Source: an uncultured Prevotella sp. (GTDB lineage: Bacteria; Bacteroidota; Bacteroidia; Bacteroidales; Bacteroidaceae). From it: DNA of 64,000 nt. Shown here in pieces: positions 24,717 through 32,964 of the stretch (positions within the stretch are counted from its first letter, which is position 1; each line of letters begins with the position of its first letter). The stretch spans positions 164,219-228,218 of the forward strand of contig CALUGW010000001.1 in assembly GCA_944320305.1 (NCBI GenBank), given 5' to 3'. Position numbers and translations under genes: made by a program. The notes below the pieces were generated by a model. The model saw only the letters and a list, made by a program, of their open reading frames with translations. It was not told where the DNA came from and did not search any database.

Positions 24717-25172
24717 TCATACCAGTTCAACGTTGTCAATGTTTTGCTCTTTTTCGCAATAATGGCACTTCAGGATTCCTTTTTCTTTGTCAACAACATG
24801 AAAGAGTGTCTGCATTGGCTCGTTGTTGGTGATGCATTTCGGGTTGTTGCATTTCACGATTCCTCGCAGTTCGTCGGGCGTGGTGACGGTTTTCTTTTCC
24901 ACCACCTCGTAGTTTCTGATAATGTTCAGGACAATATTTGGAGCCACTACCGACAGTCGTGAAATCTCTTCATCGGTGAAGAACTTGTCTTCCACTTTGA
25001 TAATTCCCTTTCTGTCCAGTTTCTTCGATTTATAGTTGTATCCGATGGTCACCGGCGTTGTCAGTTCCTCAAGCTTCAGCAGGTTTGCCACCTGGTAGGT
25101 TTTTCCCGTCGGTATGTGGTCTATCACGGTGCCGTTTTTTATGGCGGCCACAAGCATTTCGTTTCTGTTCAT
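24717..25172 (-). CDS. pyrI: Aspartate carbamoyltransferase regulatory chain
   Basis: The regulatory subunit of aspartate transcarbamoylase, which binds CTP/ATP and holds the catalytic trimers together. It is 151 residues long. The N-terminal nucleotide-binding part starts [24 protein letters not shown]. The C-terminal zinc module is visible as [12 protein letters not shown] and CHYCE, giving the four cysteine ligands. It lies seven bases downstream of pyrB on the same strand, the usual pyrBI arrangement. No attenuator hairpin is evident between the genes. Confidence 0.96.
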   Translation of the reverse strand: MNRNEMLVAAIKNGTVIDHIPTGKTYQVANLLKLEELTTPVTIGYNYKSKKLDRKGIIKVEDKFFTDEEISRLSVVAPNIVLNIIRNYEVVEKKTVTTPDELRGIVKCNNPKCITNNEPMQTLFHVVDKEKGILKCHYCEKEQNIDNVELV

Positions 25173-25179
25173 CGCAGCT

Positions 25180-26124
25180 TTATATTATTGTGTTGTCGTT
25201 TTTCACGTCTTCGAGAGATATTCCTAACACGTCGCAGAATATTGCCTCGCGGGCATAAAGTCCGTTGCCGGCCTGCTGTATGTAGTATGCGTGCGGATTT
25301 GCGTCCACGCTGTAGTCAATCTCGTTGACCCTGGGCAGCGGGTGCAGTATTCTCATGTTTGGCTTGGCGCTGGCCAGCATTTCGTTTTTCAGTATGTACA
25401 CGTTTTTCACCTGCTCATACTCCATCAGGTCAGAGAAGCGCTCCTTTTGCACTCTGGTCATGTAGAGTATGTCGGCATCGGCTATGGTGTCCTCGTTGAA
25501 GTCGGTGTGCTCTTCGAATCTGATGTTGTGCTCGTTGCAGTATATTTTATATTCGGCAGGCATTTCGAGCTCTTTCGGTGCGACAAAATGGAATGTGGGG
25601 TTGAAGTGCCTCATAGCCATGAGCAGCGAGTGGACGGTGCGTCCGTACTTCAGGTCTCCCACCAGGTAGATGTTCAGGTTTTCGAGTGTGCCCTGGGTCT
25701 TGTAGATAGAGTAGAGGTCGAGCATGCACTGAGAGGGGTGCTGGTGGGCCCCGTCGCCGGCGTTGACTATGGGCACAGGCGACACCTCGCTGGCATATTG
25801 CGCCGCGCCCTCGATGTAGTGGCGCATCACAATCACGTCCGCATAGTTGGCCACCATCAGTATGGTGTCCTTGAGAGTCTCGCCCTTTGTGCCGCTTGTC
25901 ACTTTCGGGTCGGCGAAGCCGATTACGCGCGCCCCGAGGCGGTTGGCCGCCGTCTCGAAGCTCAGGCGGGTCCTTGTGGACGGCTCGAAAAACAGGGTGG
26001 CCACGACTTTGCCTTTCAGAATTTCCCTGTTGGGATGCTTTTCAAATTCGCCGGCCATCTCGATCATATAGAGAATTTTCTCTTTCGTGATGTCTGCGAT
26101 AGTGACAAAATTATGTTTTTCCAT
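25180..26124 (-). CDS. pyrB: Aspartate carbamoyltransferase catalytic chain
   Basis: This enzyme catalyses the first committed step of pyrimidine synthesis, joining carbamoyl phosphate and aspartate. It is 314 residues long. The carbamoyl-phosphate motif is [15 protein letters not shown] (about residues 45-59). The partner lysine lies in [31 protein letters not shown] and the C-terminal [10 protein letters not shown] block are also present. It is transcribed away from PBP1A from a 167-base shared region, and no clean -7 box was found for pyrB (TAACTTAG is the nearest). It forms an operon with pyrI. Confidence 0.97.
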   Translation of the reverse strand: MEKHNFVTIADITKEKILYMIEMAGEFEKHPNREILKGKVVATLFFEPSTRTRLSFETAANRLGARVIGFADPKVTSGTKGETLKDTILMVANYADVIVMRHYIEGAAQYASEVSPVPIVNAGDGAHQHPSQCMLDLYSIYKTQGTLENLNIYLVGDLKYGRTVHSLLMAMRHFNPTFHFVAPKELEMPAEYKIYCNEHNIRFEEHTDFNEDTIADADILYMTRVQKERFSDLMEYEQVKNVYILKNEMLASAKPNMRILHPLPRVNEIDYSVDANPHAYYIQQAGNGLYAREAIFCDVLGISLEDVKNDNTII

Positions 26125-26244
26125 CAGTGTGACAATATGTTTATATTTTGTTTCCGACCGCTAAGTTACACATATTTTCCGATTAACCTACGCTTCCGGG
26201 GCATAATTTCCACTTAATTTCTTCAATATGTAAGCGAAAATGGC

Positions 26245-26252
26245 TATTTTTG
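26245..26252 (+). promoter_or_regulatory. -7 promoter element of the PBP1A gene
   Basis: TATTTTTG fits the TAnnTTTG box and lies 39 bases before the start codon. No clear -33 TTG was found. Confidence 0.45.
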
Positions 26253-26291
26253 CACGCCTAATTTTTATTCTTCATTAATATTTCAGGCCAG

Positions 26292-28604
26292 ATGAGAAAG
26301 TTCTTTATCGGATTTCTGTGGACTCTGCTTGTTGTGGGAGTGCTTTCCGCCGCAGCCGCTTTCACCGCCATAGCGCGGGGATGGATAGGCTATATGCCGC
26401 CGCTCGAGGACCTTCAGAACCCCATCGACCGCTTTGCCACGCAGGTGTATTCTGCCGACGGCAAGCTCATGGGCACGTGGAACTACAACAAGGAGAACCG
26501 CATCTGCGTTGACTACTCACAACTGGCGCCGTCGCTGGTGCAGGCGCTTATAGCCACAGAGGACGTCAGATTCTACGACCACTCGGGCATTGACTTCTAC
26601 GCTCTCGGCCGCGCCGTGGTGAAGCGCGGGCTGCTCGGCCAGAAGAGCGCCGGCGGCGGATCCACCATAACCCAGCAGCTGGCCAAGCAGCTTTACTCCG
26701 GAACTGCCGCCAACGTTACCGAGCGGATGCTCCAGAAGCCGATAGAGTGGGTCATTGCGGTGCAGCTTGAGCGCAATTACACCAAGAACGAGATCATTGC
26801 GCTCTATCTGAACTACTTTGACTTCCTGCACAATGCGGTTGGCATAAAGACTGCCGCCAAGACATATTTCAATAAAGACCCGCGCAGTCTCACCGTGGCG
26901 GAGTCCGCCACGCTCATCGGCCTGTGCAAAAATCCGTCCTATTTCAATCCGGTGAGGCATCCTGAGCGTTGTCTTGAGCGGCGCAACGTGGTGCTCATGC
27001 AGATGCTCAAGGCGGGCTTTCTAACGCAGGCGCAGTATGACTCTACCGCTGCCGAGCCGCTCAAGCTCGACTTCCACGTGGCCGACCACAAGGATGGCGT
27101 CGCCACTTACTTCCGCGAGTTCCTCCGCCGCTATATGACAGAAAAGAAGCCCAGCCGTGCCGACTATCCCGTGTGGGCTGCGGCCAAGTTCTATGAGGAC
27201 TCGCTGAACTGGGAGACAGACCCGCTGTGCGGCTGGTGCAACAAGAACCTCAAGAAAGACGGAAGCCCCTATAATGTTTACACCGACGGGCTGAAAGTCT
27301 ATACCACCATAGACTCGCGGATGCAGGACTATGCCGAGCGCGCCCTCTTTGACCATGTGGCCAAGTTCCTGCAGCCGGCTTTCGACCGCGAGAACCGCGG
27401 CAAGTCGACAGCCCCGTTCTCAGGAAAGCTCACCACCGCAGAGGTGCGGCGTATACTCGGCCGCTCTGTGGCCCAGAGCGAGCGCTACCGCGCCATGAAG
27501 GATGCCGGCGCCACAGACGCTGAGATACGGAAGGCATTCCGCACGCCTGTGGAGATGACAGTCTTCACTTATCACGGCGACATAGATACCGTTATGACCC
27601 CGCTTGACTCAATCCGCTACTACAAGTCGTTCCTCAGGGCGGGATTTATGAGCATGAGTCCGGCGGATGGTGCGGTCAAGGCCTACGTGGGCGGCATGGA
27701 TTTCGTCCACTTCAACTACGATATGTGTACCGGCGGACGCCGGCAGGTCGGCTCAACCATCAAGCCTTTCCTCTATTCGCTGGCCATGGAGAACGGCTTC
27801 TCTCCCTGCGACCTTGCGCCCAATGTGCAGCAGACCTACATTGTGGCCGGGCAGCCATGGACTCCGCGCAACTCCAGCCGTCGCCGCTACGGCGAGATGG
27901 TTACGCTGAAGTGGGGGCTGGCGCAGTCGAACAACTGGATATCGGCATGGCTTATGAGCCGCCTCAGCCCCCAGGCTTTTGTCACGCTGTTGCATGAGTA
28001 TGGGGTGAAGAATCCCGACATTCATCCGTCCATGGCGCTTTGTCTTGGCCCGTGCGAGATTACTGTGGCCGAGATGGTGAGCGCTTACACCGCCTTCGTA
28101 AACCGTGGAATACGCTGCGCCCCTCTATACGTCACCCGCATTGAGGACAGTGAGGGCAATGTTGTGGCCCGCTTCCAGCCTCGCATGAACGAGGTGATCA
28201 GCGAGCAGAGCGCGGCCCGGATGCTCCATATGCTGCGCGGCGTTGTGGACGGCGGCACGGCCGGGCGTCTGCGCTTCCGCTACCATCTGAAAGGAGAGAT
28301 TGGAGGCAAGACCGGCACCACCAACAACAATAGCGACGCATGGTTCATCGGGATTACTCCCGAGCTGGTAAGCGGAGTCTGGGTGGGCGGCGACGACCGC
28401 GACATCCACTTTGACACCATGGCCATGGGCCAGGGCGCCACAATGGCTCTGCCTGTCTGGGCATACTACATGAAGCGCGTGCTGGCCGACGAAGCCTTGG
28501 GCTACAGCGACACGGTCCGCTTCAGTCTGCCGCCGGGCTATGACCCATGCCGTGTCGCGGCCGACTCCATTGGCGCCAACGGCATCGATGAGGTTTTTGA
28601 GTGA
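26292..28604 (+). CDS. Class A penicillin-binding protein (PBP1A-type)
   Basis: A bifunctional peptidoglycan synthase of 770 residues, anchored by an N-terminal membrane helix (about residues 5-27). The GT51 glycosyltransferase domain carries EDVRFYDHSGID (catalytic Glu) and GGGSTITQQLAKQLY, then RNYTKNEIIALYLN. The transpeptidase domain has the SxxK motif in GSTIKPF, SNN in QSNNWISAW and KTGTTNNNSDAWFIG. All catalytic motifs are intact, so it should both polymerise and cross-link glycan. The gene is monocistronic as far as can be seen. It diverges from pyrB and is followed by repeat array B and htpG. Confidence 0.95.
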   Translation: MRKFFIGFLWTLLVVGVLSAAAAFTAIARGWIGYMPPLEDLQNPIDRFATQVYSADGKLMGTWNYNKENRICVDYSQLAPSLVQALIATEDVRFYDHSGIDFYALGRAVVKRGLLGQKSAGGGSTITQQLAKQLYSGTAANVTERMLQKPIEWVIAVQLERNYTKNEIIALYLNYFDFLHNAVGIKTAAKTYFNKDPRSLTVAESATLIGLCKNPSYFNPVRHPERCLERRNVVLMQMLKAGFLTQAQYDSTAAEPLKLDFHVADHKDGVATYFREFLRRYMTEKKPSRADYPVWAAAKFYEDSLNWETDPLCGWCNKNLKKDGSPYNVYTDGLKVYTTIDSRMQDYAERALFDHVAKFLQPAFDRENRGKSTAPFSGKLTTAEVRRILGRSVAQSERYRAMKDAGATDAEIRKAFRTPVEMTVFTYHGDIDTVMTPLDSIRYYKSFLRAGFMSMSPADGAVKAYVGGMDFVHFNYDMCTGGRRQVGSTIKPFLYSLAMENGFSPCDLAPNVQQTYIVAGQPWTPRNSSRRRYGEMVTLKWGLAQSNNWISAWLMSRLSPQAFVTLLHEYGVKNPDIHPSMALCLGPCEITVAEMVSAYTAFVNRGIRCAPLYVTRIEDSEGNVVARFQPRMNEVISEQSAARMLHMLRGVVDGGTAGRLRFRYHLKGEIGGKTGTTNNNSDAWFIGITPELVSGVWVGGDDRDIHFDTMAMGQGATMALPVWAYYMKRVLADEALGYSDTVRFSLPPGYDPCRVAADSIGANGIDEVFE

Positions 28605-28696
28605 TGTCTGCGCCGGGGTGGTGTGGCGGTCTGGCTTTTAACAAATTGTGTGTTAAAAATGTTAAGACTATGCCTTGTAGCTAATGTTTTGGCTGT

Positions 28697-28848
28697 CAGT
28701 ATGTTATGACACCTGCCGTTTTGCCTTGCGAAACAGGCCGTTTCAGAGCGTAAAACAGGCCGTTTCGCAAGGCAAAACGGCCTATATTGCAAGGCAAAAC
28801 GGATGGTTCCTGAAAATGATGCGGTATGAGGTATTTTTAGTTGCGTAT
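28697..28848 (+). repeat. 22-bp-period dyad array B, with flanks
   Basis: Units in register at 28706-28727, 28728-28749, 28750-28771, 28772-28793 and 28794-28815. The left flank CAGTATGTTATGA is at 28697-28709. The right flank TTTTTAGTTGCGTAT is at 28834-28848. It lies between PBP1A and htpG. The longest shared core is AAACAGGCCGTTTC, present in two successive units. Confidence 0.87.
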
Positions 28849-28960
28849 ATGTAATTATCCTGAGCCGCTGGCAGCCGGTGGAAAATCTGTGGCTGGCTGC
28901 ACGGTGCGGCTGTGGGGATAACTGACAAGAATATCTTTGGCGGATTTGCAGTTTCGCTTT

Positions 28961-28976
28961 TGGCACACAATTTGCA
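28961..28976 (+). promoter_or_regulatory. Sigma-54 (RpoN) promoter of htpG
   Basis: TGGCAC at 28961-28966, five bases, then TTGCA at 28972-28976. The invariant GG and GC dinucleotides are separated by exactly ten bases, as required for a -24/-12 sigma-54 promoter. Transcription would begin near 28987, leaving a leader of about 37 bases before the htpG ATG. No TAnnTTTG box is seen in this stretch. Confidence 0.72.
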
Positions 28977-29023
28977 ATGCTGATTGTGACAAAATAAAGA
29001 ACAGAAACGTAAAACAAAATATC

Positions 29024-31078
29024 ATGCAAACAGGTAATATCGGGGTTACAACCGAGAACATTTTCCCCGTCATTAAAAAGTTCCTTTATTCCGATCACGA
29101 GATTTTCCTCCGCGAGATGGTTTCCAATGCAGTTGACGCAACGCAGAAGCTGAAGACTCTTGCCGAGAGCGGCGACTTCAAAGGCGAGCTGGGCGATTTG
29201 ACGGTTCGCGTCAGTGTTGACGAGAAGGCCGGCACAATCACCGTCAGCGACCGCGGAATCGGCATGACAGAAGAAGAGATAGACAAATACATTAATCAGA
29301 TAGCTTTCTCAGGCGTAAACGATTTTCTTGAGAAATACAAGGACAATGCCAACAACATCATCGGCCATTTCGGGTTGGGCTTCTACTCTTCTTTTATGGT
29401 CAGCAAGAAAGTGGAGATAATAACACGAAGCTACAGAGACGGGGCAAAGGCCGTGAGATGGAGCTGCGACGGCAGTCCGGCATACGAGGTTGACGATGCG
29501 GAAAAAGAGGACAGGGGCAGCGACATTGTTCTTCATATAGACGATGACTGCAAGGAATTTCTGGAAAAACGCAGAATTCAGGAACTGCTCAACAAGTACT
29601 GCAAGTTCATGCCGGTGCCGGTTGCGTTCGGCAAAAAGACAGAATGGAAGGACGGCAAGGAGGTTGAGACAGCCGAAGACAACATAATAAATAATGTGGA
29701 GCCGCTGTGGACCAAGGCACCGAGCACTCTGAAGGATGAAGACTACAAGGCGTTCTATCGCACACTTTACCCGATGCAGGACGAGCCGTTGTTCTGGATT
29801 CACCTCAATGTTGACTATCCGTTCAACCTTACGGGAATTCTTTATTTCCCGAGGATAAAGTCGAATATAGACCTGCAGCGCAACAAAATCCAGCTGTATT
29901 GCAACCAGGTGTTTGTGACAGACCAAGTGGAAGGCATTGTGCCTGAGTTCCTGACGCTGCTGCACGGCGTGATTGACTCGCCGGACATCCCGCTCAATGT
30001 GAGCCGTTCCTACCTGCAGAGCGACCGCGACGTCAAGAAAATTTCGACATATATCACCAAGAAGGTGAGCGACCGCCTGCAGGGCATCTTTAAGGAAGAC
30101 CGCAAGCAGTACGAAGAGAAGTGGGACGACCTGAAGCTGTTTATCAATTACGGAATGCTCAGCGAGGAGAGCTTCTACGACAGGGCTAAGGAATTCGCGC
30201 TGATGAAAGATACCGAGGGGAAGTATTTCACCTTTGACGAATACAGGACACTTATAAAGGACAACCAGACAGACAAGGACGGCCAGCTTGTTTATCTGTA
30301 TGCGACAGACAAGGAGGAGCAGTACAGCTACATTGAGGCTGCCCGCCAGAAAGGCTACAGCGTGCTGCTGCTCGACGGCCAGCTCGACGTGCCGGTGATC
30401 TCGATGCTTGAGCAGAAGTTTGAGAAGAGCCGCTTTACCCGTGTTGACGGCGATGTGATTGACAGACTTGTGCCAAAGGAAGACGCAAAGAAGGGTGAAA
30501 TCTCCGATGATGATTCTGACAATCTGTCATCAGTGTTCAGAAGTCAGCTCCCGAAGATTGACAAGGCGGAGTTTTATGTCGAGGTGCAGAGCCTCGGAGA
30601 GCAGGCCCAGCCCGTTGTCATCACCCAGAGCGAATATATGCGGAGGATGAAAGACATAAGCCGCTTCCAGTCGGGAATGGGCTTCTATGCGCAGATGCCA
30701 GACAGCTACAGCCTTGTGCTCAACACCGACCATCCGCTCATCAAGAAAGTGCTTGACGACTGCAACGCAAGCACCTCGGACGCTCTCAAGCCTGTGGTCA
30801 GCGAGCTGAAAGGGCAGCAGGCGCGCCTTGCCGCTTTGCACCAGAGCCAGTCAAAGAAAAAGGCGGAAGAGATTACGCAGGCTGAGAAAGACGATCTGAC
30901 AAACACTGAGAAAGCTGTCAGCGAGCAGCGCGACAAGAAGAATGCCATCATTGCGGACTATGCGAAAGGCAACAGCATCGTGCACCAGCTCATCGATCTG
31001 GCGCTCCTGCAGAACGGAATGCTCAAGGGTGCGTCGCTCGACGCTTTCTTGAAGCGTTCTGTCGAACTGATAAAATAA
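29024..31078 (+). CDS. htpG: Molecular chaperone HtpG (Hsp90)
   Basis: A cytoplasmic ATP-dependent Hsp90 chaperone of 684 residues. The N-terminal GHKL ATPase domain begins QTGNIGVTTENIFPVIKKFLYS, with EIFLREMVSNAVDAT (catalytic Glu and Mg-binding Asn), DRGIGMT, and the lid segment IGHFGLGFYSSFMV. Middle-domain blocks include LYCNQVFVTD and the DSPDIPLNVSRSYLQ segment. I start at the ATG at 29024. An in-frame extension to 28937 would start inside the sigma-54 promoter and lacks similarity. The gene is monocistronic, with the terminator at 31106-31135. Confidence 0.97.
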   Translation: MQTGNIGVTTENIFPVIKKFLYSDHEIFLREMVSNAVDATQKLKTLAESGDFKGELGDLTVRVSVDEKAGTITVSDRGIGMTEEEIDKYINQIAFSGVNDFLEKYKDNANNIIGHFGLGFYSSFMVSKKVEIITRSYRDGAKAVRWSCDGSPAYEVDDAEKEDRGSDIVLHIDDDCKEFLEKRRIQELLNKYCKFMPVPVAFGKKTEWKDGKEVETAEDNIINNVEPLWTKAPSTLKDEDYKAFYRTLYPMQDEPLFWIHLNVDYPFNLTGILYFPRIKSNIDLQRNKIQLYCNQVFVTDQVEGIVPEFLTLLHGVIDSPDIPLNVSRSYLQSDRDVKKISTYITKKVSDRLQGIFKEDRKQYEEKWDDLKLFINYGMLSEESFYDRAKEFALMKDTEGKYFTFDEYRTLIKDNQTDKDGQLVYLYATDKEEQYSYIEAARQKGYSVLLLDGQLDVPVISMLEQKFEKSRFTRVDGDVIDRLVPKEDAKKGEISDDDSDNLSSVFRSQLPKIDKAEFYVEVQSLGEQAQPVVITQSEYMRRMKDISRFQSGMGFYAQMPDSYSLVLNTDHPLIKKVLDDCNASTSDALKPVVSELKGQQARLAALHQSQSKKKAEEITQAEKDDLTNTEKAVSEQRDKKNAIIADYAKGNSIVHQLIDLALLQNGMLKGASLDAFLKRSVELIK

Positions 31079-31105
31079 AGAATAAAAGTTTTGGACGAAA
31101 GAATA

Positions 31106-31135
31106 GGGCTGGATTCCTCGCATGGAATTCAGCCC
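31106..31135 (+). terminator. Terminator of htpG
   Basis: GGGCTGGATTCC (31106-31117) and GGAATTCAGCCC (31124-31135) pair with one wobble around a six-base loop. A T-rich run follows (ttgttgttgcctttg). It begins 28 bases after the htpG stop. Confidence 0.8.
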
Positions 31136-31180
31136 TTGTTGTTGCCTTTGTTTTTTGTCCCCTCAAATCTCTGATGCTAT

Positions 31181-31247
31181 TGAACTCATTTAAACTTTTT
31201 CCGAAAAGAACCTCGGACTGAAGTCGCATAAAGTTTAAATGAGTTCA
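31181..31247. repeat. Long inverted repeat with 18-bp perfect arms
   Basis: The left arm at 31181-31198 starts TGAACTCATTTAAAC. Its exact reverse complement lies at 31230-31247. The 31-base centre holds a small inner hairpin (TCCG at 31200-31203 with CGGA). It sits between the htpG terminator and the comEC stop codon and could form a long hairpin or mark a small insertion. No transposase or flanking direct repeat was seen. Confidence 0.9.
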
Positions 31248-31294
31248 TTTGAGCTTATTTTGTAAATCGGGAATGTATTTGCTTTTGTTGCGCG

Positions 31295-32839
31295 TTAGTT
31301 GTCTGACAGTTTCATACTGTCGCGGCGGCTGCGGAGAAAGAGCCGAAGACTCTGCAGCAAGCTTACGATGACGATGTAGACGAGCACCGTCTGCAGCGGG
31401 CCGGGGCTGACGCTGACGGTGGAGCAGGGCAGAGAGGCAACCAGACTGAGCGCGGAGTTGAGAAAGCCGGTGACGAAAGACAGGGCAGTGACCACGGCAG
31501 TGCCCGCCATCGGCAACGGCGAGAGGGCGAGCATGGCGGCGGAACCGTAGAGGATTACGGTGGCGGCGGGAATGACAAGGAAGTTGACTGGCAGCGACAA
31601 CAGCGGCAGGCGGCCGAAATAGAGGGCGACGAGCGGCGATGTGCCGAGCTGTGCAAGGAGCGACACAGCAAACAGCTGCCACAGCCAGCCTGCGAGGCGG
31701 TGACTCTGCTGGAATTTGTAGGGCACGATGCCACACACGAATTTGAACACAACGATGAACGCCACAGCGGCGAATGAGAGCTGGAAGCCGATGTCGTAGA
31801 GCACAAGGGGATTGGCCGTCAGCAGTGCCACTGCAGCCAGGGCAAGAGTGTTGGCGGACAGGGGGCGGCGGCCTGTAAGTCCGACGATGGAGCAGACGCT
31901 GACCATGACGGCTGCACGCATGACCGACGGCGACAAGCCGACAAGGAAGACGTAAGCCCAGACGGCGAGCAGCAGCACGCTCTCACGGGCTGTGCGGAAA
32001 CGCCGCCCAACGGCCATGAACGACAGCAGGGCATAAATGATGCCGAGGTGGAGGCCGGAAAGGGCTAGCACGTGGGAGGCGCCGGTGGCGGAGTAGGCGT
32101 CGAGGGTGTCGTCGGTGAGGGCGGTCTTGTCGCCCAGTGTCATGGCTGCCACTACGGCAAATGACTGGCCACCGAGGCCGAGGCTGCGGTAGCGGTCGAG
32201 TAGCGAACGGCGCAGCTTTATGGCGGCTATGCGCGTTCGGTCGGTTAGTGAAAGGCCATTGAGGCTGACGCGGTTGCCGTGCCAGTTGCGGTAGTAGATG
32301 AATGTGGTGGCTATTATGCCGCGGCTCTTGAGCCAGGTGGCATAATTGAAAGCTGAGCTGTGGAAGTTTCTTGGCTGCTCAAGGCTGGAGCTGACAGTGA
32401 TGCCGTCGCCGGCGCGTAGCGACCGGTAGCGCATGGTGGCGGTGTCTTTGAGCAGTGATGCGCGCACTGTGTGTCCGCAGAGCGGGCCTGAGGCCACAAT
32501 CATGTCGAAGCGCATGGTGCGCCCGCGCTCCACCGGCTGGCTGGTGATGACGGCATTGAAAGTGGTTTCGTCCTGTGGCAGCCTGACGGCCATGGCCCGC
32601 TCGGTGTTTGCCACGCGCGCCAGACCGAAGCAGAATGTGGCGGCGAGCAGCATCGCTGTCTGGAGCCGGGGGCGGCGCGGAACTGTGAATGCGGCTCCCA
32701 GTGCGGCCGCCGCCGCAGCGAGCGGCCACATGGGGGTGATGCCCGGGCAGAGAGCGTGGCCGAGATGGATGCCGCCGATGAGGCAGACGCACAGTGGCAC
32801 TATTGGGTAGAGCTGGAACAGGCCGTGGCCGGAGTTCAT
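31295..32839 (-). CDS. ComEC/Rec2 family competence channel protein, short form
   Basis: A polytopic inner-membrane protein of 514 residues, related to the ComEC channel that takes up single-stranded DNA. The N-terminal OB-like region is followed by the Competence domain: GDKTALTDDTLDAYSATGASHVLALSGLHLGIIYALL is the diagnostic block, and LVGLSPSVMRAAVMV follows. The C-terminal metallo-beta-lactamase domain of long ComEC proteins is absent, as is common in this phylum. The gene starts 126 bases after nuoN, beyond the terminator-like hairpin at 32881-32916. Whether the organism is transformable cannot be said. Confidence 0.92.
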   Translation of the reverse strand: MNSGHGLFQLYPIVPLCVCLIGGIHLGHALCPGITPMWPLAAAAAALGAAFTVPRRPRLQTAMLLAATFCFGLARVANTERAMAVRLPQDETTFNAVITSQPVERGRTMRFDMIVASGPLCGHTVRASLLKDTATMRYRSLRAGDGITVSSSLEQPRNFHSSAFNYATWLKSRGIIATTFIYYRNWHGNRVSLNGLSLTDRTRIAAIKLRRSLLDRYRSLGLGGQSFAVVAAMTLGDKTALTDDTLDAYSATGASHVLALSGLHLGIIYALLSFMAVGRRFRTARESVLLLAVWAYVFLVGLSPSVMRAAVMVSVCSIVGLTGRRPLSANTLALAAVALLTANPLVLYDIGFQLSFAAVAFIVVFKFVCGIVPYKFQQSHRLAGWLWQLFAVSLLAQLGTSPLVALYFGRLPLLSLPVNFLVIPAATVILYGSAAMLALSPLPMAGTAVVTALSFVTGFLNSALSLVASLPCSTVSVSPGPLQTVLVYIVIVSLLQSLRLFLRSRRDSMKLSDN

Positions 32840-32880
32840 ATTTCCTTTCGGTGTGATGGGTTGGGATGTGGGTTAAAGTG

Positions 32881-32916
32881 AAAGAGCCGGGCAGCTTGTC
32901 CGCTGTCCGGCTCTTT
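32881..32916 (-). terminator. Terminator of the nuo operon
   Basis: AAAGAGCCGG-GCAGC and GCTG-CCGGCTCTTT pair with one mismatch, forming a stem of about 14 bp just beyond the nuoN stop. Minus-strand sequence after the stem is T-rich but interrupted. Confidence 0.72.
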
Positions 32917-32964
32917 TTCATGTCTTTGTCTTGCTGTGGTCTGGGCAGCTGTCGTTTATGGCTG

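Noticed and set aside
28706-28815. Short open frames across the arrays as genes
   Set aside because: The 22-bp repeat gives open frames on both strands with repetitive residues. They lack ribosome-binding sites and known domains, and their phase changes between arrays.
31181-31247. Insertion sequence remnant
   Set aside because: No transposase fragment or flanking target duplication is visible. Reported only as an inverted repeat.
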